From Bacillota bacterium (GTDB taxonomy: Bacteria > Bacillota > Clostridia > Tissierellales > MES13), in assembly GCA_009711785.1 (NCBI GenBank), contig VENA01000064.1, forward strand, positions 62,001 through 126,000: 64,000 bases of DNA. Direction: 5' to 3'. Shown one piece after another: positions 37,120 through 45,972 of this stretch. The notes below the pieces were generated by a model. The model saw only the letters and a program-made list of their open reading frames with translations, did not search any database and was not told the origin of the DNA. Each line of letters opens with the position of its first letter. Position 1 is the first letter of the stretch. The position numbers were made by a program, and so were the translations under genes.

Positions 37120-37311
37120 GACAATTCAGAAGCTATATCTATGGCTGATAGAGTTGTGATTTTATCAAATCGTCCTGCAAAAGTTAAAGACATAATAAAT
37201 ATTAAACTTACTTGTCCTGGTGGAAAATGGAGTCCAATGAAATGTAGAGAAGCTCCAGAATTTAGACATTATTTCAATCAGATTTGGAAGGAGCTTGATA
37301 TTCATGTCTGA
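37120..37311 (+). pseudogene. 3' remnant of an ABC transporter ATP-binding protein (SsuB/TauB-like)
   Basis: The plus-strand frame from 37120 to the TGA at 37309-37311 encodes about 63 residues of an ABC ATPase C-terminus: DNSEAISMADRVVILSNRPA, then KVKDIINIKLTCP and ending FNQIWKELDIHV. SEAISMADRVVILSNRPA is the segment after the H-loop in nitrate/sulfonate/taurine-type ATPases. Everything before it (Walker A, signature, Walker B, H-loop) is missing, and upstream sequence is unrelated and has no start. The stop overlaps the start of the permease gene as ATGTCTGA, so the gene was once the first partner of that permease. Confidence 0.9.
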
Positions 37312-38113
37312 TAATAAAAAGATATCTTTAGAACATAAAAACTTTATTAAAAAAATTAAAAAAAGAAAAAGAGCTATATTAATTACTCAAGTTTCTATAC
37401 TAGTAATATGTTTAAGTATATGGGAAATAGCAGCAAGATTAAACTTAATAGATACTTTCCTTACTAGTTACCCATCACAAATATGGAGTTTATTTATTAA
37501 GTATATTAAAGCTGGTGCATTGTTTAATCATATAAAAGTTTCAGTACTTGAAAATATAGTTGGATTTCTTTCAGGAACAATATTAGGTATATTAATTGCT
37601 ATACTCTTATGGTGGTCTGAATTTATATCAAAAGTACTAGATCCATATTTAGTAGTATTAAATAGTTTACCTAAAACTGCTTTAGCTCCAATAATTATTA
37701 TTTGGGTAGGTGCAGGATATTCAGGTATCATCGTTACTGCCATAGCAGTATCGATAGTTATCACAATCATGAATATGTATAATGGTTTTAAAGAAGTTGA
37801 TAGTGATAAAATTAAAATGCTTGAAACCTTTGGAGCTAGTAAATTCCAAGTATTAAGAAAAGTAATATTACCTGCAAATATTCCTACAATGATAAGTACT
37901 TTAAAGGTAAACATTGGTCTTTCTTGGGTCGGTGTTATAGTAGGTGAATTCCTAGTTTCAAAAGCAGGTATAGGCTATCTAATTGTATATGGTGGTCAAG
38001 TATTTAAACTAGATTTAGTTATGATGAGTGTTTTTGTTCTTGCTGTTTTAGCAGCATTAATGTATCAAGGAATTGCAATTATCGAAAAAAAATATATGAA
38101 ATGGAGACAATAA
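37304..38113 (+). CDS. ABC transporter permease (nitrate/sulfonate/taurine type)
   Basis: A protein of about 269 aa with six membrane helices. The permease EAA loop motif is ETFGASKFQVLRKVILPANIP near residue 185. LPKTALAPIIIIWVGAG and a WVGVIVGEFLVSKAGIGYL segment are typical of the SsuC/TauC/ThiX group. The ATG at 37304 has GGAAGGAG at good spacing; an in-frame TTG at 37295 is too close to it. The ATPase partner upstream is reduced to its last 63 codons and no binding protein is in the window, so this transporter is probably non-functional or served by another ATPase. Substrate cannot be told. Confidence 0.9.
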   Translation: MSDNKKISLEHKNFIKKIKKRKRAILITQVSILVICLSIWEIAARLNLIDTFLTSYPSQIWSLFIKYIKAGALFNHIKVSVLENIVGFLSGTILGILIAILLWWSEFISKVLDPYLVVLNSLPKTALAPIIIIWVGAGYSGIIVTAIAVSIVITIMNMYNGFKEVDSDKIKMLETFGASKFQVLRKVILPANIPTMISTLKVNIGLSWVGVIVGEFLVSKAGIGYLIVYGGQVFKLDLVMMSVFVLAVLAALMYQGIAIIEKKYMKWRQ

Positions 38114-38152
38114 GAACTATTATATGAGCTTTTGCTCGATATAATAGTTCTT
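38112..38152 (+). terminator. Rho-independent terminator after the ABC permease
   Basis: AAGAACTATTATAT at 38112-38125 pairs perfectly with 38139-38152. An inner GAGC/GCTC pair and a following TTTCTT complete the structure. The stem starts at the permease stop. Confidence 0.88.
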
Positions 38153-38234
38153 TTCTTAGTAAAGGTATTTTGTTTATTTAATAGTATTTTGGGAAAACTT
38201 ACTATTAAAAGTAAACTACGGAGGCTAGATATAA

Positions 38235-39152
38235 ATGTATACACCAAATTACTTGAAGTTATTATCAAGTGGTGAACTTAAAAAAAGAGTAAAAATCCTA
38301 AATGATAAGTTAAAAAACTGTGTCTTATGTCCCCATAAATGTGGAGTTAATAGATTAAAAGGAGAAAAAGGTTATTGTAACACCCTAGAAAATGTAGTCA
38401 TCTCTGGAGCTCAACCCCATCTTGGTGAAGAGAGGGAATTAGTAGGTACAAACGGTTCAGGTACTATATTTTTTTCTCATTGTAATCTTAAGTGTGTATT
38501 TTGTCAAAATTATGAAATAAGTCATTGTGGTGAGGGTCAAAATACCACAGTAGATAAATTAGCTGAAATCATGCTTTCTTTACAACAGAGTAATTGTCAT
38601 AATATTAATCTTGTTTCCCCTGGACATATAATTCCACAAATAGTAGAAGCTATTTTTATAGCTGCAAAGAAGGGACTTAATATACCTATTGTTTATAATA
38701 CTAATGGCTATGATTTATCAGATACATTAAAATTATTAGATGGTATTGTAGATATTTATTTAGCAGATATTAAATTTTCAGATGATACATACTCTTATAA
38801 GTATTTAGGAGCTAAAAATTATTATTCTATTACAAAAGAAGCTATAAAGGAAATGTTTAAGCAAGTTGGAAATCTAAAAACCTATAAAAATGAAATTGCA
38901 TATAGGGGGTTAATCATAAGACATTTAATTCTTCCTGAAAATTTAGCAGGTACAGAAAAAATCATGAAATTTTTATCTAAGGAAATATCTAATAAGCTTT
39001 ATATAAATATCATGGCTCAATATTTTCCTGAATATGAAGCTTATAAGTATAAAGGATTAGAAAGAAAGATAACAGAAAAAGAATATCTAGATGCTATTAA
39101 TATAGCAAAATCCGTGGGATTAACAAATGTAAAAACAGCTTATGATTTTTAG
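38235..39152 (+). CDS. Radical SAM protein, PflA-like (pyruvate formate-lyase activase-related)
   Basis: A 305-aa radical SAM enzyme. The 4Fe-4S/SAM motif CNLKCVFCQN lies near residue 80, preceded by a Cys-rich N-terminal segment (CVLCPHKCGVNRLKGEKGYC) that can bind another cluster. SPGHIIPQI and YNTNGYD strands follow the radical SAM barrel. This is the family annotated as putative PflA/PflX-like activating enzymes whose substrate is mostly unknown. GGAGG lies 10 bases before the ATG. No glycyl-radical enzyme is nearby, so the name should be taken as a family label. It appears to be a single-gene unit. Confidence 0.88.
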   Translation: MYTPNYLKLLSSGELKKRVKILNDKLKNCVLCPHKCGVNRLKGEKGYCNTLENVVISGAQPHLGEERELVGTNGSGTIFFSHCNLKCVFCQNYEISHCGEGQNTTVDKLAEIMLSLQQSNCHNINLVSPGHIIPQIVEAIFIAAKKGLNIPIVYNTNGYDLSDTLKLLDGIVDIYLADIKFSDDTYSYKYLGAKNYYSITKEAIKEMFKQVGNLKTYKNEIAYRGLIIRHLILPENLAGTEKIMKFLSKEISNKLYINIMAQYFPEYEAYKYKGLERKITEKEYLDAINIAKSVGLTNVKTAYDF

Positions 39153-39166
39153 TATAAATTTATTTA

Positions 39167-39194
39167 GGCTGTAGTTTTCTAAATACCTACAGCC
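39167..39194 (+). terminator. Hairpin after the radical SAM gene
   Basis: GGCTGTAG at 39167-39174 pairs with CTACAGCC at 39187-39194 (12-base loop), 15 bases beyond the stop. There is no clear T-run, so terminator strength is uncertain. Confidence 0.5.
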
Positions 39195-39277
39195 AATAAA
39201 CCTTAATATTCAACAAGTCAAAAAATATCTTTTATTTCCTCTTTATTTTCTTTAAAGTTTGCTATTTTTATAAACTA

Positions 39278-39955
39278 TTATTTATAATGTTTTTTCCAAG
39301 TATCAGTAGTTAAAGTATAATCTGTATCTTTAACTGTAGCATAAAAGATATCATCAATGTTATTGTAGCCATGGGATTTAAGCTTTTTTAATAACCATTC
39401 TTCGCTTTTATTAATAAATTTTAAATTTTTATATTGAATCTTACCTTCAATAACAACTGCAACCGGTAATCCTTCCCGCTCTGCTTTAATATTTAAATGT
39501 TTTGGTTTTATTGGAATAATATCTGCTTTTGGTAAAATACTTAATTCACCATTAGGTTCTAAAATAGCATATTCTATATTTTTAATATCATGATATCCAG
39601 AGGTTCTAATAGATGAAATTAACTCACCAAGAGAATAACGGCTACTTTTTAAATTAGATTTTATAATTTTTCCATGTTGAATTAAGATAGTAGGTTCCCC
39701 GATAATTAATTTATTTAACTTTTGTATAAAACTAAGCTTACCAATTACAACATGAACTATTGCAATTACAATAATACCTACAATTGCCTGGGATGTACCC
39801 TCAATTTTAATGGGCTGAAAGGCTAAATATGCAATAAAAAAAATCGTCATAAGATCATGGGGAGCTAATTGGGCTAATACTGACTTTCCTAAAATCCTTA
39901 ATATTATAATGATAAATAGAAATAAAAAAACTAATTTAGCTATATTACTTACCAT
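39278..39955 (-). CDS. YetF-like membrane protein (DUF421)
   Basis: A 225-aa protein of the DUF421/YetF family. Three N-terminal membrane helices (residues 5-22, 30-50, 58-78) include the conserved RILGKSVLAQLAPHDLMTIF segment. They precede a cytoplasmic region with GEPTILIQHGKIIKSNL and ELISSIRTSGYHDIKNIEYAILEPNGELSI, quoted in part as SSIRTSGYHDIKNIEYAILE. In spore-formers such proteins are often linked to sporulation or germination membranes, but the function is not settled. GAGGTG precedes the ATG. It is a single-gene unit. Confidence 0.9.
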   Translation of the reverse strand: MVSNIAKLVFLFLFIIIILRILGKSVLAQLAPHDLMTIFFIAYLAFQPIKIEGTSQAIVGIIVIAIVHVVIGKLSFIQKLNKLIIGEPTILIQHGKIIKSNLKSSRYSLGELISSIRTSGYHDIKNIEYAILEPNGELSILPKADIIPIKPKHLNIKAEREGLPVAVVIEGKIQYKNLKFINKSEEWLLKKLKSHGYNNIDDIFYATVKDTDYTLTTDTWKKHYK

Positions 39956-40036
39956 TTATTACACCTCAAAAAATATTTTGTACTGTTAATTAAGGTTTTC
40001 CTTAATTAAAGCTTTTATTCACCTTTAATGGTATGA

Positions 40037-40072
40037 AAAAAATTGAAACTAACTAGGTAGTTTCAATTTTTT
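40037..40072 (-). terminator. Rho-independent terminator after the DUF3243 gene
   Basis: A 15-bp stem, 40037-40051 with 40058-40072 (core TTGAAACTA/TAGTTTCAA), with A and T runs on the two sides. It overlaps the last codon of the DUF3243 gene on the minus strand. Confidence 0.85.
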
Positions 40073-40316
40073 AATTATCCGTTATTTTAACTACTAATCT
40101 AGATAATACCCTTCTATCATTTTCATCTGCTGCATCCCATAATTCTTTTAATAACCTTTCTTCATCATTTTTTGCATCTACATTGTTAGCTAAAAACGTA
40201 CCTACCCTTTCAGCTATAGTGTTTATTGTTTCATCAGACATTCCTATAGTTTCACCTATATCTACTGCTTTTCCTAAGCTTTTTTTCCATTTATCCCAGT
40301 TTTCTAAAGTTTCCAA
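40071..40316 (-). CDS. DUF3243 family protein (YmfJ-like)
   Basis: A small acidic helical protein of about 81 aa: ENWDKWKKSLGKAVDIGETI, MSDETINTIAERVGTFLANN and DPxNxEE-like DAKNDEERLLKELWDAADE. This is the DUF3243 pattern common in Bacilli and Clostridia. The function is unknown. The ATG at 40325 abuts AAAGGAG with no spacing, so the TTG at 40316, 9 bases after it, is the more likely start. It is monocistronic with its own terminator. Confidence 0.85.
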   Translation of the reverse strand: METLENWDKWKKSLGKAVDIGETIGMSDETINTIAERVGTFLANNVDAKNDEERLLKELWDAADENDRRVLSRLVVKITDN

Positions 40317-40399
40317 TTTATTCATCTCCTTTAAACATTCTTTAAATTAGTATTTATCCTTTTAACTTTTATATTCTAGAAAAATTAAACATAAAAAAA

Positions 40400-40416
40400 C
40401 CCGCATTTAATGCGGG
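40400..40416 (-). terminator. Rho-independent terminator of the phosphotriesterase-family gene
   Basis: CCCGCATT/AATGCGGG (40400-40407 with 40409-40416, in practice a 6-7-bp stem). It is followed on the minus strand by seven T residues, just past the stop at 40423. Confidence 0.9.
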
Positions 40417-40422
40417 AAAATA

Positions 40423-41343
40423 TTATATATCATAAAACTCACTTGGATTTTTAGTTATTATATTTATTATTGTATCCTTAGAAATACCTTTATTATTACA
40501 ATATGGTATGAAATCAGTAAAAAAACTAGCACAAGGATTATTTTCACCCTTATTAATTACTTCTTCATAATATTCATAGTCTTGGGATAATAAAATCCTA
40601 TCTCCATATCCTTCATTTAATGCTTCCTTTATTAAATTATAATATTTTTCATAGCTATTTTTCTTAATCATATCAAAACCAAGCCAAGCTCCTTTAGATA
40701 TTGCCTTTTTAATTACCTCTTTATTTTCTTCTAAACTAGCATGAGCCCATAAAAATTTAGAAAAATCAAATTTTTCTTTACTTAGTAAATCTAAAACTTT
40801 ACTAGCTTCTTTTGCCTTTAATATATGACAATGTATAGGCATTCCTGTTGATTTACTTGCTATTATTGCTGCTTTTAACATTTTTAAATCAGCCTCTTTA
40901 GTTTCTTTATCTAAAAGAAGTTTAATATGTCCAGGATAAATAACATTATCATTAATTTTATCTAAACCATTATTAAAGTCATCAATCCATCTTTTAGCAA
41001 GCTCTTTTTCATTATGTACTCTATAAACATATTTAGGAAATAACCATCCTGTATTTGGTATTATTTTGACCCCGGACTCTTTAGATAACTTATACATAAG
41101 CTTTACATTCTGTCCACCTATAGGTGGTGACGTTTCTGAAATAGCCCTACATCCTAGATTATATAATTTATTAAATACTGGAAGTAATAATTTGTATTGC
41201 TTTTTTAATTTCTCTTCTTCATATGCTTTATCAAAATATAACCTATATGCATATTCTTCATCTGTATCCCAAATAACATGTTCATGGGATAAAGTAGCAC
41301 CTAAATTTTCCTTTTTAATTTTTCCTGTAACTGTATTAATCAT
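40423..41343 (-). CDS. Phosphotriesterase-family metal-dependent hydrolase
   Basis: A protein of about 306 aa with an amidohydrolase TIM-barrel pattern: the N-terminal SHEHVIWD metal motif, GCRAISETSPPIGG, HIKLLLDKETKEAD with the bridging Lys region, PIHCHILKAKEAS, WAHASLEENKEV and ILLSQDYEYYEE with the late Asp. By family this binds a two-metal centre and hydrolyses phosphoesters, lactones or related bonds; the real substrate is unknown. The ATG at 41343, preceded by GAGGGGG, is preferred to an upstream start at 41400. Its promoter contains a palindromic operator (listed separately). It lies 105 bases past hypE but has its own promoter. Confidence 0.86.
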   Translation of the reverse strand: MINTVTGKIKKENLGATLSHEHVIWDTDEEYAYRLYFDKAYEEEKLKKQYKLLLPVFNKLYNLGCRAISETSPPIGGQNVKLMYKLSKESGVKIIPNTGWLFPKYVYRVHNEKELAKRWIDDFNNGLDKINDNVIYPGHIKLLLDKETKEADLKMLKAAIIASKSTGMPIHCHILKAKEASKVLDLLSKEKFDFSKFLWAHASLEENKEVIKKAISKGAWLGFDMIKKNSYEKYYNLIKEALNEGYGDRILLSQDYEYYEEVINKGENNPCASFFTDFIPYCNNKGISKDTIINIITKNPSEFYDI

Positions 41344-41386
41344 AATTTTCCCCCTCTTAATTTCTAATACAGTTATATAATACCAA

Positions 41387-41415
41387 ATACTAACTGACAT
41401 CTATATGTCAGTCAA
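41387..41415 (-). promoter_or_regulatory. Promoter with palindromic operator in the spacer
   Basis: On the minus strand, TTGACT (41415-41410), a 17-base spacer and TAGTAT (41392-41387) form a sigma-A-type promoter 44 bases before the phosphotriesterase-family start. The spacer is largely an 8-bp inverted repeat, ACTGACAT/ATGTCAGT (41393-41400 with 41405-41412). That is a typical place and shape for a TetR- or GntR-type repressor. No such regulator gene is adjacent. Confidence 0.8.
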
Positions 41416-41447
41416 AGTATAATTATATCTTAATAATAAAGTTTACT

Positions 41448-42443
41448 TTAACATATCCTAGGTAGCAAATCACTATCGAGGGAGTCTAGAATCCTTTTAC
41501 CACCTAATAATGTTTCCATATAAACTAATTTAGGAGTTTTAATTACCTCTCCTATAATATTTGCTTCAATGCATCCTTTACCTTTTATCTTTTCTAATAC
41601 TTCTTTACTAGCTTTTTTATCTACAACTAAAATAATTTTACCTTCATTAGCTAAATATAATGGATCTAAACCTAACATATCATTTACTGATTTAACATGG
41701 GTTCTAATTGGAATTTTTTCTTCAAAAATTTTAATTCCTAAATCAAAGTCTTCTGATATTTCATTTAGAATTGTTGCTACGCCTCCCCTTGTGGGATCCT
41801 TCATAAGTTTTATATAATCCATATAGCTAGAAAGACTTTTTATTATATCATAAATAGCATCACAGTCACTTTTAAAGTCTCCTTTAACTTTTAGGTCATA
41901 CCTTGATACTGCTAAGGCTGTTCCATGTTCAGCTATATTTCCAGTAATTATAATTTTATCCCCTTCTTCAATTTTTTTAGTTTGATAGTTATTTTCTATA
42001 ATTCCAATTCCAGAGGTATTTATAAATAATCCATCTATACTACCCTTTTCAACTACCTTAGTATCTCCAGTTACTATCTTAACTCCTATCTTTTTACTCT
42101 CATCAGCCATAGATTTTACAATAGTATTTAGTTTATTTACTTTAAATCCTTCCTCTATAATGAATCCACAACTTAAATACAAAGGTTTAGCACCTGAGAC
42201 AGCTAAATCATTAACTGTTCCATCAACTGCTAGTTTTCCTATGTTACCTCCAGGAAAAAACAAAGGTTTTATAACATAGGAATCTGTAGTAAAAGCTATT
42301 CTTTGTTTGTCTAAAGTAAAAACAGATGAATCAAAAGAGTTTATAAGTAATTCATTATCAAAGTTTTTATAAAAAATTTCTTTTATAAGCTCATTAGTAT
42401 ATTTTCCACCATCTCCATGGATAAGCTTTATTTTAGAATTCAT
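41448..42443 (-). CDS. hypE: HypE: hydrogenase maturation, cyanide ligand synthesis
   Basis: A 331-aa AIR synthase-like protein that dehydrates a C-terminal thiocarboxamide to thiocyanate, the CN source for the [NiFe] centre. It shows HGDGGKYTNELI, FTTDSYVIKPLFFPGGNIG, SGAKP and KDPTRGGVATILNEI. It ends in PRIC, the required C-terminal cysteine. The start abuts the hypD stop. It is last in the hydrogenase operon. Confidence 0.96.
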   Translation of the reverse strand: MNSKIKLIHGDGGKYTNELIKEIFYKNFDNELLINSFDSSVFTLDKQRIAFTTDSYVIKPLFFPGGNIGKLAVDGTVNDLAVSGAKPLYLSCGFIIEEGFKVNKLNTIVKSMADESKKIGVKIVTGDTKVVEKGSIDGLFINTSGIGIIENNYQTKKIEEGDKIIITGNIAEHGTALAVSRYDLKVKGDFKSDCDAIYDIIKSLSSYMDYIKLMKDPTRGGVATILNEISEDFDLGIKIFEEKIPIRTHVKSVNDMLGLDPLYLANEGKIILVVDKKASKEVLEKIKGKGCIEANIIGEVIKTPKLVYMETLLGGKRILDSLDSDLLPRIC

Positions 42444-43499
42444 TTAAAACGCCCCTCTATACTTATAATAATTAGCACATGAACCTTCACTAGAAACCAT
42501 ACAAGGACCTTTAGGATTCATAGGAGTACATTCCTTTGAAAAATAATTACATTGGTAGGGTAATTTCTTACCTAAAATTATTTCACTACAAATACATTTA
42601 TTAGCTTGTTTTTTAGTAGATATTTTTATATTAAATTTATCTAAGGCATCATAGTTTTTATATTTTTTGTTTATTATCAGTGAGGAATTATTAACCTCTC
42701 CTATCCCCCTCCAAAGCCCATTAGATACTTTAAATACATCTTTTATTTCTAAATGAGCTTTCTTATTTCCATTTACCTTTACACATCTTTTATAAAGATT
42801 TGAAAAATCAAAATTATCTTTGTTAATACTTTTAACTAAAGTATATATTCCCGCTACTACATCTAAAGCTTCAAATCCACAAATTACTGAAGGAATATTA
42901 TAAGTACTACTAATAAAATTAAAGTACTCACTTCCCATTATAGTAGCAACATGTCCAGGACAAATTATACCATCAATATCTGTATTTAATTTTAATATTT
43001 TATTTAATATAGGTTTCATAAGTTTTAAAGAAACTAAAAAATAAAGATTAGAAATATTATTCTTTTTAGCTAATTTTATTGTTAATGCAATAATAGGGGC
43101 TGTTGTTTCAAAACCAACTGCTAAAAAAACAAAATCTAAATTTTTATTCTTTTCAGCTATTTTTAATGCATCTAAAGGATTATATATAACTTTAAATTTA
43201 TCTCTATAATCTTCTAAGGATTTATTAGTTCCTTTTACTTTAATCATATCTCCAAATGTAATTACCTTTACATTTTCTCTTTTTATAATATCTAAGGAAG
43301 CATCAATATATGATTCATGGGTTACACAAACAGGACACCCTGGTCCTGATAATAAAGTGATATTTTTAACTAAATTACTAATCCCATATTTACTAATGAC
43401 TTGGGTGTGAGTTCCACAAACTTCCATTATCTTTATATCTTTTCTATTAATTTCATTAATTCTTTTAATCAGTTTCTTTCCTAGCTTTATATCATTCAT
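42444..43499 (-). CDS. hypD: HypD: Fe(CN)2CO assembly protein
   Basis: A 351-aa iron-sulfur scaffold that with HypC builds the Fe(CN)2CO group. The key segments are MEVCGTHTQVISKYG, LLSGPGCPVCVT and GFETTAPI. The C-terminal 4Fe-4S region has cysteines in CICSEI, QCNYFSKECTP and GPCMVSSEGSC. It overlaps hypC by 8 bases. Confidence 0.96.
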   Translation of the reverse strand: MNDIKLGKKLIKRINEINRKDIKIMEVCGTHTQVISKYGISNLVKNITLLSGPGCPVCVTHESYIDASLDIIKRENVKVITFGDMIKVKGTNKSLEDYRDKFKVIYNPLDALKIAEKNKNLDFVFLAVGFETTAPIIALTIKLAKKNNISNLYFLVSLKLMKPILNKILKLNTDIDGIICPGHVATIMGSEYFNFISSTYNIPSVICGFEALDVVAGIYTLVKSINKDNFDFSNLYKRCVKVNGNKKAHLEIKDVFKVSNGLWRGIGEVNNSSLIINKKYKNYDALDKFNIKISTKKQANKCICSEIILGKKLPYQCNYFSKECTPMNPKGPCMVSSEGSCANYYKYRGAF

Positions 43500-43722
43500 T
43501 TTCTTCTTCCTTTTTTATCATCTCATTAAATACTTTATTTAAGTAATTAAAATACTCTTTATTTATAATCTCTATTGCAAATCCAGTATGAATTAATATA
43601 TAGTCACCTACTTTAGGGTAATCTAATAATTGTATATTTACTTTATCCTTAATTCCCATAATATCAACTAATGCGTAATTATTATCTAAATTGATTATTT
43701 CCCCTGCTATGGCTAGACACAT
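43492..43722 (-). CDS. hypC: HypC: hydrogenase maturation chaperone
   Basis: A 76-aa OB-fold chaperone with the essential N-terminal MCLAIAGEI, in which Cys2 binds the iron group. It continues with VDIMGIKDKVNIQLL and GDYILIHTGFAIEII. It escorts Fe(CN)2CO between HypD and the large subunit. GGGGG precedes the ATG. It starts 2 bases after the hypF stop. Confidence 0.96.
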   Translation of the reverse strand: MCLAIAGEIINLDNNYALVDIMGIKDKVNIQLLDYPKVGDYILIHTGFAIEIINKEYFNYLNKVFNEMIKKEEENE

Positions 43723-43724
43723 AA

Positions 43725-45971
43725 TTATCCCCCATTAACAATTCTATTTGCAATAACTAATTGACCAAAGGAAATCCCATTATCATTTATTGGAATTTTT
43801 TCATTATAAAATACATTAAACCCTTCTTTACTTAATTTTTCATATATATTTTTTAATAAATAATTGTTTTGAAAAACACCACCGCTTATTATAACATTAT
43901 CTAAATTATTATCCTTACTTATTTTAATAACAGTATCTATAGTAAATTTAATTATTGTATTATGAAATTTAGTAGATATTTCCCCTAGGTTTACTCCTGA
44001 TTTTTTATCTTTTAATACTTGTAAAATTATTTGTTTATAATCTATTAAGATTATTCCTTTATCATAAGAAATTAAATAATTATAAGTCTCTTTTATATCT
44101 TCATCTATTATATTTTCTAATTCTATAGCTCCCTGTCCATTATATGTAATTTCATATCTTAAACCTAAAATTGCCGAAACGCAATCAAATAATCTTCCCA
44201 TACTAGATGTATTAAAACAGTTTATATTATTTTCTAATGCATTTAAAACTAATTTTTTCTCTTCTATTTTTCTATCAATAACATCTATATTTTTATATCC
44301 TACTGAATGTATATAACTTAAAGCTATCCTCCAGGGTTCCTTTATTGCTTTTTCTCCTCCTTGTATTAATACGTTTTCTAAATGTCCTACTCTTTTAAAT
44401 TCTAATCTATCCCCTATGAAAAATTCTCCCCCCCATATGTTTTTATCTAGTCCTAAACCTGTACCATCATATATAACACCTATACACTTTTTATATAAGT
44501 TATGTTCCCCCATACAACTTGCCATATGGGCATGATGATGTTGAATAGGTATTTTTTTAGCTGTATATTTTTTACTAAGCTTTGTTAAAGAGTAATTAGA
44601 ATGTAAATCATAGGCTATAATTTCAGGGTTTCCTTTAAATATATTTAAAAAATCATTTACTGTTTTTTCATACTCTAAGTATGTATCTAAGTTTTTTATA
44701 TCACCTAAATACTGACTGATATAAGCATAGTTATTTTTACAAAAAGAAATGCTTGATTTTTCTAAAGCTCCCAAGGCTAAAATCTCTTTACTTTCATTAA
44801 ATTTAATAATTTTAGGTGAATATCCCCTTCCTTGTCTAGTTACCATTTCTTTGTTATTAAATACTTTCACCACAGAATCATCAACTGACATATTTATTTC
44901 TCTATTATGAATTAAATAAAAATCAACTATATTTTTTAAATTTTTAATGGCATCTTCATTTTTATATTCCATAGGATGTCCATTTAAATTCCCACTTGTC
45001 ATAACTAAGTAGTCTATATACTCAAATAAAAGTAAGTGTAGAGGAGTATAGGGAAGCATTACACCAAGATATTTATTTTTAGAAACATCTTCTGAAATTA
45101 ATTTTTTATCTTTCTTTTTTAGTAAAACTATAGGCTTTTTTTCACTTAATAATACTAATTCTTCTTTCCTTGTAACATTACATATATCTTTAACTTTTTT
45201 TATGTTTTTAGCCATTATAGCAAAAGGTTTATCAGGTCTTTTCTTTCTTTTTCTTAAAAGCTTAATTACTTTTTCATTTTTAGGATCACAAACTAAGTGA
45301 AAACCTCCTATTCCTTTAATAGCTATAATTTTTCCTGATTTTATCAAGTCTATAGTATGTTTTATAATATCTGTAGCCTCAATTTTTTTATTAAATTTAT
45401 CAATAAGTTCTATCCTAGGACCACATTCTTTACAACAATTAGGTTGAGCATGAAATCGTCTACTAAGAGGATTTTCATATTCACCTTTACAGAAGCTACA
45501 CATTTTAAAATACTCCATTGTTGTATTTTTTCTATCATAGGGTAGAGATTTTATAATTGTATATCTAGGGCCACAGTCAGTACAATTAGTAAAGGGATAT
45601 CTATAGTAATTTGAATCTTTATCAAATATTTCCTCTCTACATTTATCACAAATTGAAATATCCGGGGATAAAAATAATATATTATTTTTAAAAGAACTTT
45701 TTATTATTTGAAAATCTTTATATCCTTTATTTTTTAAAGCTTTTAAACTATATTTTTCAATTCTTGAAAGTTTAGGAGGTTTATTTAGTATTGTAAGTAA
45801 AAAAAACTTTATATTCTTTTTATCTCCTTCAAAGTCAATAATAACTGCACCACCATCATTTTTAACCCATCCTTTTATATCTTTTTCTTTAGCTAACTTA
45901 TAAACAAAGGGTCTAAACCCAACTCCCTGAACTATACCAAATAGTTTTAAAATATATCTTTTTTTATACAT
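43725..45971 (-). CDS. hypF: HypF: carbamoyltransferase of hydrogenase maturation
   Basis: A protein of about 748 aa that transfers carbamoyl phosphate to the HypE cysteine. The domains in order are acylphosphatase (GIVQGVGFRPFVYKL, residues 10-85); two zinc fingers (CDKCREEIF, NCTDCGPRY, CSFCKGEY, CCKECGPR, residues 100-190); YrdC-like (KGIGGFHLVCD to SGNLNGHPMEY, residues 200-370); and Kae1-like (IQHHHAHMASCMGEH, ISGGVFQNNYLL). I prefer the ATG at 45971, preceded by GAAGG, to the TTG at 45995, because it restores the usual HypF N-terminus. Confidence 0.96.
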   Translation of the reverse strand: MYKKRYILKLFGIVQGVGFRPFVYKLAKEKDIKGWVKNDGGAVIIDFEGDKKNIKFFLLTILNKPPKLSRIEKYSLKALKNKGYKDFQIIKSSFKNNILFLSPDISICDKCREEIFDKDSNYYRYPFTNCTDCGPRYTIIKSLPYDRKNTTMEYFKMCSFCKGEYENPLSRRFHAQPNCCKECGPRIELIDKFNKKIEATDIIKHTIDLIKSGKIIAIKGIGGFHLVCDPKNEKVIKLLRKRKKRPDKPFAIMAKNIKKVKDICNVTRKEELVLLSEKKPIVLLKKKDKKLISEDVSKNKYLGVMLPYTPLHLLLFEYIDYLVMTSGNLNGHPMEYKNEDAIKNLKNIVDFYLIHNREINMSVDDSVVKVFNNKEMVTRQGRGYSPKIIKFNESKEILALGALEKSSISFCKNNYAYISQYLGDIKNLDTYLEYEKTVNDFLNIFKGNPEIIAYDLHSNYSLTKLSKKYTAKKIPIQHHHAHMASCMGEHNLYKKCIGVIYDGTGLGLDKNIWGGEFFIGDRLEFKRVGHLENVLIQGGEKAIKEPWRIALSYIHSVGYKNIDVIDRKIEEKKLVLNALENNINCFNTSSMGRLFDCVSAILGLRYEITYNGQGAIELENIIDEDIKETYNYLISYDKGIILIDYKQIILQVLKDKKSGVNLGEISTKFHNTIIKFTIDTVIKISKDNNLDNVIISGGVFQNNYLLKNIYEKLSKEGFNVFYNEKIPINDNGISFGQLVIANRIVNGG

Positions 45972-45972
45972 A

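Noticed and set aside
37528..37914. 128-codon minus-strand frame inside the ABC permease gene
   Set aside because: The permease frame on the plus strand has clear family motifs; the antisense frame does not.
38235..39152. Functional pyruvate formate-lyase activase
   Set aside because: No glycyl-radical enzyme gene nearby and the Cys-rich N-terminus fits the looser PflA-like family, so only the family label is given.
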